A DNA stretch of 64,000 nucleotides from G965267335 sp965267335 (GTDB lineage: Bacteria > Bacteroidota > Bacteroidia > Cytophagales > JAAEPT01). The translations under genes were made by a program, and so were the position numbers. The notes below the pieces were generated by a model. It worked only from the letters and a program-made list of their open reading frames with translations. It made no database searches and was not told the origin of the DNA. The stretch spans positions 62,001-126,000 of the forward strand of contig OZ253953.1 in the NCBI GenBank assembly GCA_965267335.1, written 5' to 3'. This document shows, piece after piece, positions 17,422-26,328 of the stretch (the stretch's first letter is position 1; every line of letters begins with the position of its first letter).

Positions 17422-17988
17422 ATGAAGGATCAACAAATCATAGAAATGCTTCAACATGGAGATCGCAGAAAAGCGTTGAAGAAAATCTACACCAACTTCC
17501 CAACCATTCAACGAATGATCACACAAAAAGGAGGGTCACAGGACGAAGCCAAAGATATCTTCCAGGAAAGTGTAGTCATATTATTCAACAAGGTTGTAGA
17601 TGGTGACTTCCGGCTTACCTCTACTATAAACACTTATCTCTATAGCGTCAGTCACAACCTTTGGATGAAAAGAATACGAGATGTAAAAAGTAAAGAAACT
17701 AACCTGGTTGAAAACATAGATCACAGAGAAGAACTTGAAGAGGTGGAAATGCATCTGGAGCAGGAACGAAAATTTTCATTGATTGAAAAAGCGATTCACT
17801 CCATTGGAAAGAAGTGCCTCGAGATACTTCAAAAGTACTACTACCAACAAATGTCGATGAAGGAAATAGCCAGTTCGATGGGCTATAACAGTGATAAAAT
17901 TGCTAAAAATCAGAAGTACAAATGCCTTGAAAAAGCAAGAAGTATAACAATGGAAGAATATCAAAACGGGAAGGAGGTATTGTCATGA
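17422..17988 (+). CDS. ECF-type RNA polymerase sigma factor
   Basis: A 188-residue sigma-70 family protein with regions 2 and 4 only. Region 2 covers about residues 20-90 (DEAKDIFQESVVILFNKV, then TYLYSVSHNLWMKRIRD), and region 4 about 130-180 with a helix-turn-helix MSMKEIASSMGYNSDKIAK. It would bind core polymerase and redirect it to special promoters. Its last codons overlap the ATG of the next gene by 4 bases (ATGA), the usual arrangement of sigma and anti-sigma genes. The motif 17375-17391 in front of it is shared with the VWA gene. Confidence 0.9.
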   Translation: MKDQQIIEMLQHGDRRKALKKIYTNFPTIQRMITQKGGSQDEAKDIFQESVVILFNKVVDGDFRLTSTINTYLYSVSHNLWMKRIRDVKSKETNLVENIDHREELEEVEMHLEQERKFSLIEKAIHSIGKKCLEILQKYYYQQMSMKEIASSMGYNSDKIAKNQKYKCLEKARSITMEEYQNGKEVLS

Positions 17989-19565
17989 ATGATCAGTTCA
18001 ATTCAATAGAAATTATCGAGAAATACCTTTTGAATCGGATGACACCTGATGAAAAAGTAAGTTTCGAAAAAAGAATTGCCGGTGACAAACAACTTTCAGA
18101 GCAGGTTGATTTCCAGAGAGTTTTCACAAAAGGCGTGGCTAACAACGCTCTAAGGCTTGAGCTTAACGATATTCACCAAGACCTGTATGGAGGCGGTTTT
18201 AATTACTCAAGATATCTTCTACTCTCACTGATAACTTTTGTTACCGGGGCCGCCATCTGGTGGTTTATGCAACCTAGTGAAACTTCCAGCATCTTGCCAG
18301 AACCTTCGGAATCCAAGATTCTACAAGTCTCAGACATAGATAGCTTAACACATCATGATGCACCACTGGTTGCCGATAGTCCAACTATAATTTCAAAATC
18401 CGCCTCAAAAAAGGAGGTGCGAGTAAATCAACAAACTCTGGTCAATCAATCGGAAAAGAACAATTCTGAAAAACAGGATTACTCAATTGAAATCGAAGCA
18501 ACTGAGAAAGAAGTTCTATTCGATACTGAAGACAACGATCTCCAGTTAGATAGTATTTCTGTTGTTGATGAACTTCCGTCTGGCAAAGACTCATTGACTC
18601 CAGACCATAATCTCGAGGAAGAGGTAGCAAAGCCTATTGGTGTTGTTGCCAGCAAGCCACTAAATGAAGTGCAAAAATTGTTGTCAGAAATATTTTTTAG
18701 TGACCATGAAACACACACACAAGTTATTTCCGACCCAAAACGCATGACTCAATTCACTGCAAAGAATGGAACATTTGTCTCTATCTTACCCAACTCTCTG
18801 GTGAAGCAAAGTGGCAAACTGCCAACTGGGAACGTAAGAGTCGAAGTTGATGAATATGAAAAACCATATGAACTACTAATGCATGGTTTACCAACGGTTT
18901 CCGATGGTAAATTACTCGAAACAGGGGGAGTAGTAAATATCCGTATTGTTGACGAAGACAATGATGAGCTTGTTTTGCGATCCAACTCTCAAATCGGACT
19001 CAGCTTTAAACCTCAGGAACGAAAAGTAAAAGATGATTATGCTACATTTTACGGAGAAATGGAGGATGGGATCATCAACTGGAAAACATCTCATCAAGAG
19101 GATTCTACATCCCTCAACAGAGTTGAAGAAGTAGCACCCATTCAAAGATTGGGAAAGGGTGGCTGGAAAACAAATACCGATTATAGGGAAAAGAAAAAAC
19201 TCAACGGCTACATTAATCTGGAAGCAAATGGTCTGGGTTGGATCAACTGTGATCGGTTTTATGATAAAGAAACCAAAAACCATGTCGTTCAACTAGAGGG
19301 CACCCCTAAAAATGCTCTGGTTGCTGTCGTCTTTCAGGATATTAAATCGGTTCTTTCAACCTACAGTAATGAAAATTTGGCTTCATTTAATGCTCCCGCA
19401 AATGAGGATATCTGGATCGTTGGGATAGGAAGTGATGATACCGGAAATTATTATTTCATCGAAAACACTAATACGAAAAAGCTAGACCATAACATCTATA
19501 CCTTTCAAAAGGCTTCAAAATGGAAAATTAAACAGGCTCTGGCAGTAATTCAGTTTGCCAAATAA
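17985..19565 (+). CDS. Membrane anti-sigma-like protein with large periplasmic domain
   Basis: A 526-residue single-pass protein. The cytoplasmic N-terminus (residues 1-72: IEKYLLNRMTPDEKVSFEKR) resembles anti-sigma or anti-sigma-associated domains of Bacteroidota. One transmembrane helix lies at about 76-96 (LLLSLITFVTGAAIWWFM). An acidic, serine-rich linker (about 97-225) leads to a beta domain with NGTFVSILPNSLVKQSGKLP and GLPTVSDGKLLETGGV (about 255-320), a pattern shared by many secreted Bacteroidota proteins, and a C-terminal module with GLGWINCDRFYD. It is probably the membrane regulator that holds the preceding sigma factor and senses an envelope signal. No zinc-binding HxxxCxxC is seen. 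Confidence 0.7.
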   Translation: MNDQFNSIEIIEKYLLNRMTPDEKVSFEKRIAGDKQLSEQVDFQRVFTKGVANNALRLELNDIHQDLYGGGFNYSRYLLLSLITFVTGAAIWWFMQPSETSSILPEPSESKILQVSDIDSLTHHDAPLVADSPTIISKSASKKEVRVNQQTLVNQSEKNNSEKQDYSIEIEATEKEVLFDTEDNDLQLDSISVVDELPSGKDSLTPDHNLEEEVAKPIGVVASKPLNEVQKLLSEIFFSDHETHTQVISDPKRMTQFTAKNGTFVSILPNSLVKQSGKLPTGNVRVEVDEYEKPYELLMHGLPTVSDGKLLETGGVVNIRIVDEDNDELVLRSNSQIGLSFKPQERKVKDDYATFYGEMEDGIINWKTSHQEDSTSLNRVEEVAPIQRLGKGGWKTNTDYREKKKLNGYINLEANGLGWINCDRFYDKETKNHVVQLEGTPKNALVAVVFQDIKSVLSTYSNENLASFNAPANEDIWIVGIGSDDTGNYYFIENTNTKKLDHNIYTFQKASKWKIKQALAVIQFAK

Positions 19566-19620
19566 TTTTTTCTTAGTTCGGGTCCCATGAACCAGAGAAA
19601 TACAAAAACTAAAATACCTA

Positions 19621-20145
19621 TTAGTTCTCCGTAGGCCTTACTGCTTTGATGTACAATGGGCGATAATAACCCGTCAGAAGTTCATTTTCCGTTACGCCTC
19701 TCTTGGTAGAAGCATGAATAAATTTTACACTGGTCTTACTTGATTCGGTAACCATACCTACATGAGTAATCTTTTTACTACCCTTTCGCGCTCCAAAAAA
19801 TACCAAATCACCCTTTTCCAATTCACCAATGTATACCCGCTTACCGAATACACTCTGGGCCGAACTAGTACGTGGAATTACTAACCCTGCCGCCTTATAG
19901 GACAAACACATAAGACCTGAGCAATCAACGCCACTTCTGGACATGGAACCATACTTATACTTGGTGCCTGTGTAGCTTCTGGCTTCCTTCACAGCCTTTT
20001 CAACCACACTACTTGAAGCCTTATTTACCCTATTTTCGTGCTTGCTCGCAGTAGTTTTGCTACTTTTACAAGACGTGATAAACAGTGATGGAACTAGCAA
20101 TCCAACAAATAAGGCCAACTGTGCTTTGTAGAGGAATTTTTTCAT
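19621..20145 (-). CDS. NlpC/P60 family cell-wall peptidase, lipoprotein
   Basis: A 174-residue lipoprotein (lipobox SLFITSC, Cys about 26) with a C40 cysteine-peptidase domain from about residue 48. The catalytic triad is visible: Cys in SGVDCSGLM, His in KKITHVGMV and a third polar residue in FIHASTKRGV. Such enzymes cleave D-gamma-glutamyl-diaminopimelate or L,D bonds in peptidoglycan peptides. It is divergent from asnB-like gene 1 and has a TATTTTTG box upstream. It is short (no SH3 domains), as in Spr/MepS-type lipoproteins. Confidence 0.9.
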   Translation of the reverse strand: MKKFLYKAQLALFVGLLVPSLFITSCKSSKTTASKHENRVNKASSSVVEKAVKEARSYTGTKYKYGSMSRSGVDCSGLMCLSYKAAGLVIPRTSSAQSVFGKRVYIGELEKGDLVFFGARKGSKKITHVGMVTESSKTSVKFIHASTKRGVTENELLTGYYRPLYIKAVRPTEN

Positions 20146-20195
20146 ACACTGTCGGTTTTAACTCGAATTTATTAAAATCAACTCAAAAATCGAAC

Positions 20196-20203
20196 CAAAA
20201 ATA
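20196..20203 (-). promoter_or_regulatory. -7 box (TATTTTTG) before the NlpC/P60 gene
   Basis: TAnnTTTG match on the minus strand about 50 bases before the start at 20145, in the divergent region shared with the first asparagine-synthetase-like gene. Confidence 0.35.
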
Positions 20204-20239
20204 TCAAAATATTATTAGGTATACCTTAAATATTTGATC

Positions 20240-22126
20240 ATGTGCGGGATTTCAGGAGTCTATCTATATAACGATGATGCTTCTCAATATGAGATGCGGG
20301 TGAGTGAAAGTATTCATAAAATTTCTCACCGGGGACCGGATGCACAAGCTGTAAAGCAGTTTACAAAGTGTGTATTGGGGCATGCCCGGCTATCTATAAT
20401 CGATACCTCAGAAGCCGCAAATCAGCCTTTTTCTGATGAACTCAACCAATATACGCTTGTTTACAATGGTGAGATTTATAACTATCAGGAAATCAAACAA
20501 GAGCTTATAAAAAAAGGACATTCCTTTCGCACCTCATCAGACACAGAAGTATTACTTCGGTCTTATATAGAATATGGCGCAGAATGCCTGAATAAGCTCA
20601 ATGGCTTCTTTTCCTTTGCTATTTATGATCAAAGGGAGCATAAACTATTTGGTGCCCGCGATCGATTTGGAATAAAACCTTTTATCTATCACAACAGTGA
20701 AAAGGGATTCTTTTTTTCCTCTGAAATGGCTGGACTTATATCCCTCGGCATTGAAAAAGAAATAGATCACAATAGCTTATTTGAATACTTACAGTTCAAC
20801 TACATCCCTTCACCAACCAGCATTTTCAAAGGGGTACAAAAACTGGAACCGGGCACCTACTTTGAGTTGACCAAATCCGGAATGGAAGTAAACCGCTACT
20901 ACGACATCGCCAACAACACCTTTGATGGAACTTATGAAGATGCACAAGAACAGCTCCGCTTACTCTTAAAGCAATCAGTCTCCAGAAGACTCGTTGCAGA
21001 TGTACCCCTGGGAACCTATCTGAGTGGCGGTATTGACTCAAGCATTATTTCGATGCTAGCCAGTAACGAAAAAGAAGGGCTGAAAACATTTAGTATCGGT
21101 TATGCTGATGAGCCCTTTTTTGATGAAACAAACTATGCTAATGAAGTTGCAAAACACATTGGCTCAGATCATGAGGTCTTCAAACTTACCAATCAGGACC
21201 TGCTTGAATCACTGCCTAAAGTACTCAACAGTATCGATGAACCCTTTGCTGATTCATCGGCACTACCGGTGCACATTCTTAGTCAACTGACAAGACAGCG
21301 CGTCACTGTTGCTCTTTCAGGTGATGGTGCAGACGAATTGTTTGCAGGATACAATAAGTATATGGGTGAATGGATGATCAGAAAAGGGGGGTGGAAAAGT
21401 AGGTTAGTTGATATGGCAAATCCTATCATTCAAAAACTTCCGAAATCAAGGAACTCGAAATTTGCCAACCGGGTGAGGCAGTTGGCTCGTTTTCAAGCTG
21501 GAAAAAAAATGTCAAAGGCTGGGAGGTACTTGCTTTGGTGCAAATTCAATGATGAACACCATGCTCAAAAACTATTGAATGATGACTTTAATCAGAAAAT
21601 AGACCAATTACAACATACCCGACTCAACACCGAACTGACTAAATATATAGGCAAGTCCTCAGGTATCAACGAAATACTCTTATCTGACATCAATCTGGTT
21701 TTACAAAGCGATATGCTCCACAAAGTCGATAAAATGAGTATGGCCAACTCGCTGGAAGTCCGTGTTCCATTCCTTGACCATGAAGTGGTTGATTTTGCAA
21801 TGTCACTTCCTGAGCATTTTAAGATCATCAAAGGAATGAAAAAACGAATTCTCCAGGATGCATTTAAAAATGATCTACCGGAAAGCCTCTACAACCGTCC
21901 TAAGCATGGGTTTGAGGTGCCTCTCCTGAAGTGGCTACGGGAAGACCTGAATGATAGAATTGAGAACGAGTGGCTTGCTGATGACTTTGTGAAACAACAA
22001 AGCATTTTTGACCCCACTGAGATCAACAGACTAAAAGCAAAACTTAAGTCCAACAACCCAGAAGACAGCCACGCCACAGTGTGGGCTCTGATAGTTTTCC
22101 AGAACTGGTACAGCCGATACTTCTAG
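20240..22126 (+). CDS. asnB: Asparagine synthase (glutamine-hydrolysing), paralogue 1
   Basis: A 628-residue glutamine amidotransferase/synthetase. The start must be ATG 20240 because the family needs the processed N-terminal cysteine (MCGISGVY); an in-frame TTG at 20234 would bury it. The class II glutaminase domain covers about 1-210 (SHRGPDAQ, LGHARLSIID, YNGEIYN). The synthetase domain carries the PP-loop LSGGIDSS, then ALSGDGADELFAGYNKY and KVDKMSMANSLEVRVPFLD. Family members either make asparagine or transfer an amide to sugars and peptides in surface-polymer pathways. It opens the glycan locus, so a glycan role is likely, but free asparagine synthesis is possible. Confidence 0.88.
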   Translation: MCGISGVYLYNDDASQYEMRVSESIHKISHRGPDAQAVKQFTKCVLGHARLSIIDTSEAANQPFSDELNQYTLVYNGEIYNYQEIKQELIKKGHSFRTSSDTEVLLRSYIEYGAECLNKLNGFFSFAIYDQREHKLFGARDRFGIKPFIYHNSEKGFFFSSEMAGLISLGIEKEIDHNSLFEYLQFNYIPSPTSIFKGVQKLEPGTYFELTKSGMEVNRYYDIANNTFDGTYEDAQEQLRLLLKQSVSRRLVADVPLGTYLSGGIDSSIISMLASNEKEGLKTFSIGYADEPFFDETNYANEVAKHIGSDHEVFKLTNQDLLESLPKVLNSIDEPFADSSALPVHILSQLTRQRVTVALSGDGADELFAGYNKYMGEWMIRKGGWKSRLVDMANPIIQKLPKSRNSKFANRVRQLARFQAGKKMSKAGRYLLWCKFNDEHHAQKLLNDDFNQKIDQLQHTRLNTELTKYIGKSSGINEILLSDINLVLQSDMLHKVDKMSMANSLEVRVPFLDHEVVDFAMSLPEHFKIIKGMKKRILQDAFKNDLPESLYNRPKHGFEVPLLKWLREDLNDRIENEWLADDFVKQQSIFDPTEINRLKAKLKSNNPEDSHATVWALIVFQNWYSRYF

Positions 22127-22129
22127 TGT

Positions 22130-22807
22130 ATGAAAAATTATGTAGTAATATATTTCATGACTGTTTGCACCTTGAGCTCATGTACTAATCAAGAGGATAA
22201 GAATACAACTTCTGAGAAAAAAAGCGCCCACATACAACCACAACGCTATCGAAAAAAACTAATCCTAAAGACAACATTTGATTCTTTCGCGGATTCGACT
22301 TTTTGGGTTGGTGAAGACAGCATCTACAAAGGAGGTATTTCAAGCGGAGAATATTATTTCGAACAAAAAAACCGTGAACCCTCTTATACCTTCAGAGAAA
22401 CAGAATTCACTGACTCCAGTAACTTTGAATATACCGCCAGTGTATGTGGAAGCAATTCAGACTCTTCAACTTTTTACGGCATTTATATGGGAGATTTTGA
22501 ACCCGACACAAGTGATCTCACATTCGAAGTAAATAACAATGGAGACTACAACATAAAGCTTGGATGGAGTATAGGGCAAGGCAACAAAGATTATCTAAAA
22601 AATACAGCCTATAAAGTACTGACTATTTCCAAAATTAACGACAAATACACGTTCTATGCCAACGGCCATAAACTTCTGGTTTATTACCCGGAAAGATTAA
22701 TGAATGTCAAGTTCGGGTTGTCTACGAGTACTACAGGCATTGTTTGGTGCGATTTTGCGAGGATATACGAACTCCTAGAAACCAACCATTTACCCCCCTT
22801 ACCATAA
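22130..22807 (+). CDS. Lipoprotein of unknown function
   Basis: A 225-residue lipoprotein (lipobox LSSC, Cys 18) that I do not recognise. After an acidic/lysine-rich spacer it forms a beta-rich domain with an alternating pattern and motifs FDSFADSTFWVGED, YTFRETEFTDSS, FYGIYMGDFEP and YTFYANGHKLLVY, which suggests a concanavalin-like jelly roll that could bind sugar. It starts 4 bases after the asnB-like gene and precedes the Wzm gene, so it may be co-transcribed with the first amidotransferase. Confidence 0.6.
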   Translation: MKNYVVIYFMTVCTLSSCTNQEDKNTTSEKKSAHIQPQRYRKKLILKTTFDSFADSTFWVGEDSIYKGGISSGEYYFEQKNREPSYTFRETEFTDSSNFEYTASVCGSNSDSSTFYGIYMGDFEPDTSDLTFEVNNNGDYNIKLGWSIGQGNKDYLKNTAYKVLTISKINDKYTFYANGHKLLVYYPERLMNVKFGLSTSTTGIVWCDFARIYELLETNHLPPLP

Positions 22808-22844
22808 CCCATTTTAAACACTCAGAAGATTCTATGAATCTGCG

Positions 22845-22852
22845 TATATTTG
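22845..22852 (+). promoter_or_regulatory. -7 box (TATATTTG) before wzm
   Basis: Perfect TAnnTTTG whose last base is 6 bases before the preferred wzm ATG at 22859. The transcript would start at or next to the ATG, so the mRNA would be leaderless or almost so. This would be the main promoter of the ABC-export part of the locus. Confidence 0.5.
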
Positions 22853-22858
22853 CGCCTT

Positions 22859-23680
22859 ATGTCTTCCGGTAAGATAATCATATCTCCACAAGGAGCACGT
22901 GGATTAGGCCTAAAAGAATTATTCCGATACAAGGATTTGTTTCTTTTACTGGCGTACAGGGATTTTAGGGTTCGTTACGCTCAAACCATTCTCGGGCTAC
23001 TTTGGGCTGTATTGCGGCCTATTACCACCGTTGCCATTCTTACTGTAGTATTTGATGTTCTCCTGAAAATTGAAACTCCGAATAACATACCCTATCCAGT
23101 ATTTGCCCTATGTGGCTATGTGGCCTGGACCTATTTCAGTTATGTAATGGAGCAGGCAGGAAGTTCGATAATCGGATCTCAAAGCATGGTCCAAAAAGTT
23201 TACTTTCCGAAGTTAGTCATCCCCCTTTCAAAAGCTTTGGTAGGTTTAGTTGACTTTATGGTATCATTCCTTCTATTAATAATACTGATGATTGTCTATG
23301 GTACCGCTCCAACCATCACTATTTTTTGGTTGCCGGTTTTTGTTATAATGATCATTATTGCTAGTCTAAGCGTTGGTATTTGGCTCAGCGCACTCACAAT
23401 AAAATTTCGTGACTTTCAGCATATAGTTCCTTTCATGGTACAAATAGGACTATACGTGACACCAGTGGCTTACTCAAGCACAGCACTTACCGAAAACTTT
23501 CGGTTTCTATACTATCTCAATCCTATGGCCGGAATCATTGAAGGTTTTAGATGGTGTATGCTAGGGCAACCATTTCCTGGAAATTATTTATTTATTTCCC
23601 TTGCCATTTCTGTTCTCCTTCTTCTTTCCGGATTCATGTATTTTAAAAAAATTGAGGCCACTATGGCAGACGTTATTTAA
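22859..23680 (+). CDS. wzm: ABC-2 type polysaccharide export permease (Wzm)
   Basis: A 273-residue inner-membrane protein with six hydrophobic helices and the ABC-2 polysaccharide-export pattern: the amphipathic DLFLLLAYRDFRVRYAQT near residue 30, LGLLWAVLRP, and the terminal helix before FKKIEATMADVI. It would form the channel for undecaprenyl-linked glycan export. I choose ATG 22859 (MSSGKIII); the in-frame TTG at 22850 overlaps the -7 box. The stop TAA is immediately followed by the Wzt ATG. Confidence 0.92.
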   Translation: MSSGKIIISPQGARGLGLKELFRYKDLFLLLAYRDFRVRYAQTILGLLWAVLRPITTVAILTVVFDVLLKIETPNNIPYPVFALCGYVAWTYFSYVMEQAGSSIIGSQSMVQKVYFPKLVIPLSKALVGLVDFMVSFLLLIILMIVYGTAPTITIFWLPVFVIMIIIASLSVGIWLSALTIKFRDFQHIVPFMVQIGLYVTPVAYSSTALTENFRFLYYLNPMAGIIEGFRWCMLGQPFPGNYLFISLAISVLLLLSGFMYFKKIEATMADVI

Positions 23681-24919
23681 ATGAGTGATTCAAACGCCAT
23701 AAAAGTAGAGGACCTTTCCAAGAAATATGTCTTGGGTGATATAGCTAAGGGATCCGTTAAAGACTCCATCTCTAGTATCTTTAAAGGTTCCAAGAAAGCG
23801 ACAAAAGAATTCTGGGCTCTGAAGAATGTGTCCTTTGATCTGACTAAGGGAGAGGTACTTGGGGTAGTTGGTAGAAATGGAGCAGGAAAATCTACCCTCC
23901 TGAAAATATTGTCCCGAATAACGAGTCCTACCGAGGGACGAATTGAAATTAACGGCCGGGTATCGTCATTGCTTGAAGTTGGCACAGGTTTTCACCCGGA
24001 ACTCAGTGGCCGCGAAAACATTTTTTTAAATGGCACCATACTCGGTATGTCTCGCAAAGAAATTAAAAGCAAATTTGATGAGATTGTGGCATTTAGTGAG
24101 GTCGAAAAATTTCTGGACACTCCTGTCAAACGTTACTCAAGTGGTATGTATGTCCGACTGGCTTTTGCCGTAGCCGCACACCTGGAACCTGAAATACTTA
24201 TTGTAGATGAGGTTTTGGCAGTTGGGGATGCACAATTCCAGAAAAAGTGCCTTGGTAAAATGCAGGATGTCGCAAAACAAGGACGAACAGTAATTTTCGT
24301 GAGTCATAACATGAACTCCATTCAGAACCTATGTACAAAGGGCCTATTTTTAAATCAAGGGCAAGTCGTGGAAATCGCTGATACGAACACTATAATTAAC
24401 TCTTACATGAAGTCCGTAAGAGGCGCACACGGAAGTACATCAAGTGTTTTTGAAACCAGCAATACTTATCCGGTTCAGATAAAAAATGTATACCTCCGTA
24501 AAGGTTCCAATGAGGCCGAAACAAGTTTCAAAATTGGTGAAAGCCTGGAAATATGCTGTGAGCTTCAACATAATGATCCAGAAATTGATTATCAGTTGGT
24601 TTTAGGAATCAACGACCAAAATGGAACAAGAATCACTACCTTCATGAATTTCGAAACCCTGTCCAGTAGTGAGGCCTCTTGTACTGTTACTGCCCGAACA
24701 AATAACTTAGTATTACGTTCCGGCAATTATGACTTATCTGTAAGTTTAAGAAAGCAAGATAATGGTGAATGTATTCAGCAGGTTGAATTTATCTCACCGT
24801 TTGAAATAATTAACCTTTTCGATCCCTCCGTTTCGGAACTACCTAAGGAACTTGGAGGGTTTGTGACATGGATGGATGTAAATTGGGAGATAACTAAAGA
24901 AAACGATGCCAATATTTAA
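23681..24919 (+). CDS. wzt: Polysaccharide ABC transporter ATPase with C-terminal glycan-binding domain (Wzt)
   Basis: A 412-residue ATPase. The ABC domain (about 1-245) has Walker A GRNGAGKS (about 64), signature YSSGMYVRL and Walker B EILIVDEVLAVGD, with the long insert TGFHPELSGRENIFLNG typical of Wzt/TagH. From about 255 a C-terminal beta-sandwich follows (FKIGESLEICCEL, LRSGNYDLSVSLRKQD), the Wzt_C domain that in E. coli O9a and related systems reads the capped, non-reducing end of the glycan before export. Its presence implies that this glycan carries a terminal modification. Directly next to it lie methyl- and sulfotransferase genes. Confidence 0.93.
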   Translation: MSDSNAIKVEDLSKKYVLGDIAKGSVKDSISSIFKGSKKATKEFWALKNVSFDLTKGEVLGVVGRNGAGKSTLLKILSRITSPTEGRIEINGRVSSLLEVGTGFHPELSGRENIFLNGTILGMSRKEIKSKFDEIVAFSEVEKFLDTPVKRYSSGMYVRLAFAVAAHLEPEILIVDEVLAVGDAQFQKKCLGKMQDVAKQGRTVIFVSHNMNSIQNLCTKGLFLNQGQVVEIADTNTIINSYMKSVRGAHGSTSSVFETSNTYPVQIKNVYLRKGSNEAETSFKIGESLEICCELQHNDPEIDYQLVLGINDQNGTRITTFMNFETLSSSEASCTVTARTNNLVLRSGNYDLSVSLRKQDNGECIQQVEFISPFEIINLFDPSVSELPKELGGFVTWMDVNWEITKENDANI

Positions 24920-25625
24920 AAGGAAGAGAAGTAAAAAATCTAGCCAAAGAGTATTATCTCAATTCTTAGATGAAGGATTTCATGGTGACAAGATATTCCA
25001 AAGCATACTGGATCCACTTATGAAGTCGTCCAGCTACTTTATTGAGACCGGGACTAACGTTGGATCTACTCTGCATTTTGTTGGCAGAAACTACCCGACC
25101 TTGCAGTGCTATTCATGCGAGCCTCACCCAGAGACTTATCATGCCGCAAAAGAAAAACTGGCTGACTTATCGAACGTCACATTGCATAATAAGATGTCTC
25201 CAGATTTTCTATATGATCTCGCAGCTGAACATCAAGACATACTACCTTCTACTTCAACCTTTTGGATTGATTCCCATGGCTTCGGCTTTCAATGGCCCCT
25301 AAAAGAGGAGATTAGATACATTACCGAAAAATTCTCAGATTTTATCATTGCCATAGATGACTTCCAAGTTCCAGGCTTCCCGGAATTTGGATACGATGAA
25401 TATGATGGACAGAAGTGTGACCTTGATTTTATCCAAAAAGATATGGTCGGTGATTTGTTGGTCTACTTCCCGGGTTACAAGGAAAAAACTTCTGCTTTTC
25501 ATGAGCTAAGAGGGTGGTGTATTATTGTTCCTTTCGATTCAAAAGCGAATGAGCTACTCGAGCCTTTCGTAAAAGATGGAAAAACCTGGCACAAAAGATA
25601 TAAGGATGGGATTGTTCAGGAGTAA
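24906..25625 (+). CDS. SAM-dependent methyltransferase-like protein (FkbM-related)
   Basis: A 239-residue protein overlapping the end of wzt by 14 bases. After a basic N-terminus it shows a class I Rossmann pattern: FIETGTNVGSTLHFVGRNYP (motif I region), CYSCEPHPETYHAAKEKL (motif II-like acid), NVTLHNKMS and FWIDSHGFGF. This layout resembles FkbM-type methyltransferases, but the usual D-x-E-G motif is replaced by IDSHG, so catalysis is uncertain. Placement right after wzt suggests a role in glycan capping or modification. Confidence 0.55.
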   Translation: MPIFKRKRSKKSSQRVLSQFLDEGFHGDKIFQSILDPLMKSSSYFIETGTNVGSTLHFVGRNYPTLQCYSCEPHPETYHAAKEKLADLSNVTLHNKMSPDFLYDLAAEHQDILPSTSTFWIDSHGFGFQWPLKEEIRYITEKFSDFIIAIDDFQVPGFPEFGYDEYDGQKCDLDFIQKDMVGDLLVYFPGYKEKTSAFHELRGWCIIVPFDSKANELLEPFVKDGKTWHKRYKDGIVQE

Positions 25626-26319
25626 GCTTTTCAACAAGAAAAAAACCAAAGGGATTAACTACCCGCATAGCGATCCATTCGTTCAAAACGTAATCTCAGA
25701 CCCTGAATTTCCATATCTGGTGAGTTTTCCCAGAACAGGAAGTCACTGGTTGAGAATGCTCATGGAATATTATTTCAAGGTACCTTCATTGGTCAGAATT
25801 TTTGAGTATACTGATTCCAAAGAATTCACCTGCTATCATACTCACGACTTAGAGGTTGACAAACTCACAGATGTGCAATGTAAGAACTGCATTTACCTTT
25901 ATCGCAAGCCTGTAGATACGGTTTACAGCATCATGAAGTATTATAAGGCAGATTTGGGTGATTCGAAAGAAATAAAAAGGTGGTCAGTCGTATACGCTCA
26001 ACATCTGGAAAAGTGGTTGATAAATGAAGATTTTACAAAAAATAAGCTAATCGTGACCTATGATGGTATTAAGTCCAATATCAATGAAGAGTTTCAAAAA
26101 ATCTGTAAGTTCTTCAATAGAGAATTTGACCCTAAAAGACTGAAAGAGATTTATGACCAAATTTCAAAAGATAGGGTCTACGACACCATCAAGAATAATC
26201 AGATTATCAACAGGACTGCTGACTATGAAGATGTCCGCTCTACCTTTATAAAAACGAACGAAGCAATTATCAATAAACACATAACTGACTATAACCAAAA
26301 GTTAGAAAAATACATTTAG
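25606..26319 (+). CDS. Sulfotransferase family protein
   Basis: A 237-residue protein with both PAPS-binding loops: SFPRTGSHWLRML (5'-phosphosulfate loop, about residues 40-52) and YLYRKPVDTVYSIMKYY (3'-phosphate loop, about 95-112), followed by a KLIVTYDGI strand and a C-terminal RxxDY-type region (NRTADYEDVR). Cytosolic-type sulfotransferases of this fold act on alcohols and carbohydrates. I choose ATG 25606 (MGLFRSKLF), a 20-base overlap with the previous gene; ATG 25576 is possible but lengthens the overlap. It may add a sulfate cap to the glycan. Confidence 0.8.
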   Translation: MGLFRSKLFNKKKTKGINYPHSDPFVQNVISDPEFPYLVSFPRTGSHWLRMLMEYYFKVPSLVRIFEYTDSKEFTCYHTHDLEVDKLTDVQCKNCIYLYRKPVDTVYSIMKYYKADLGDSKEIKRWSVVYAQHLEKWLINEDFTKNKLIVTYDGIKSNINEEFQKICKFFNREFDPKRLKEIYDQISKDRVYDTIKNNQIINRTADYEDVRSTFIKTNEAIINKHITDYNQKLEKYI

Positions 26320-26328
26320 TCCTCTTCA

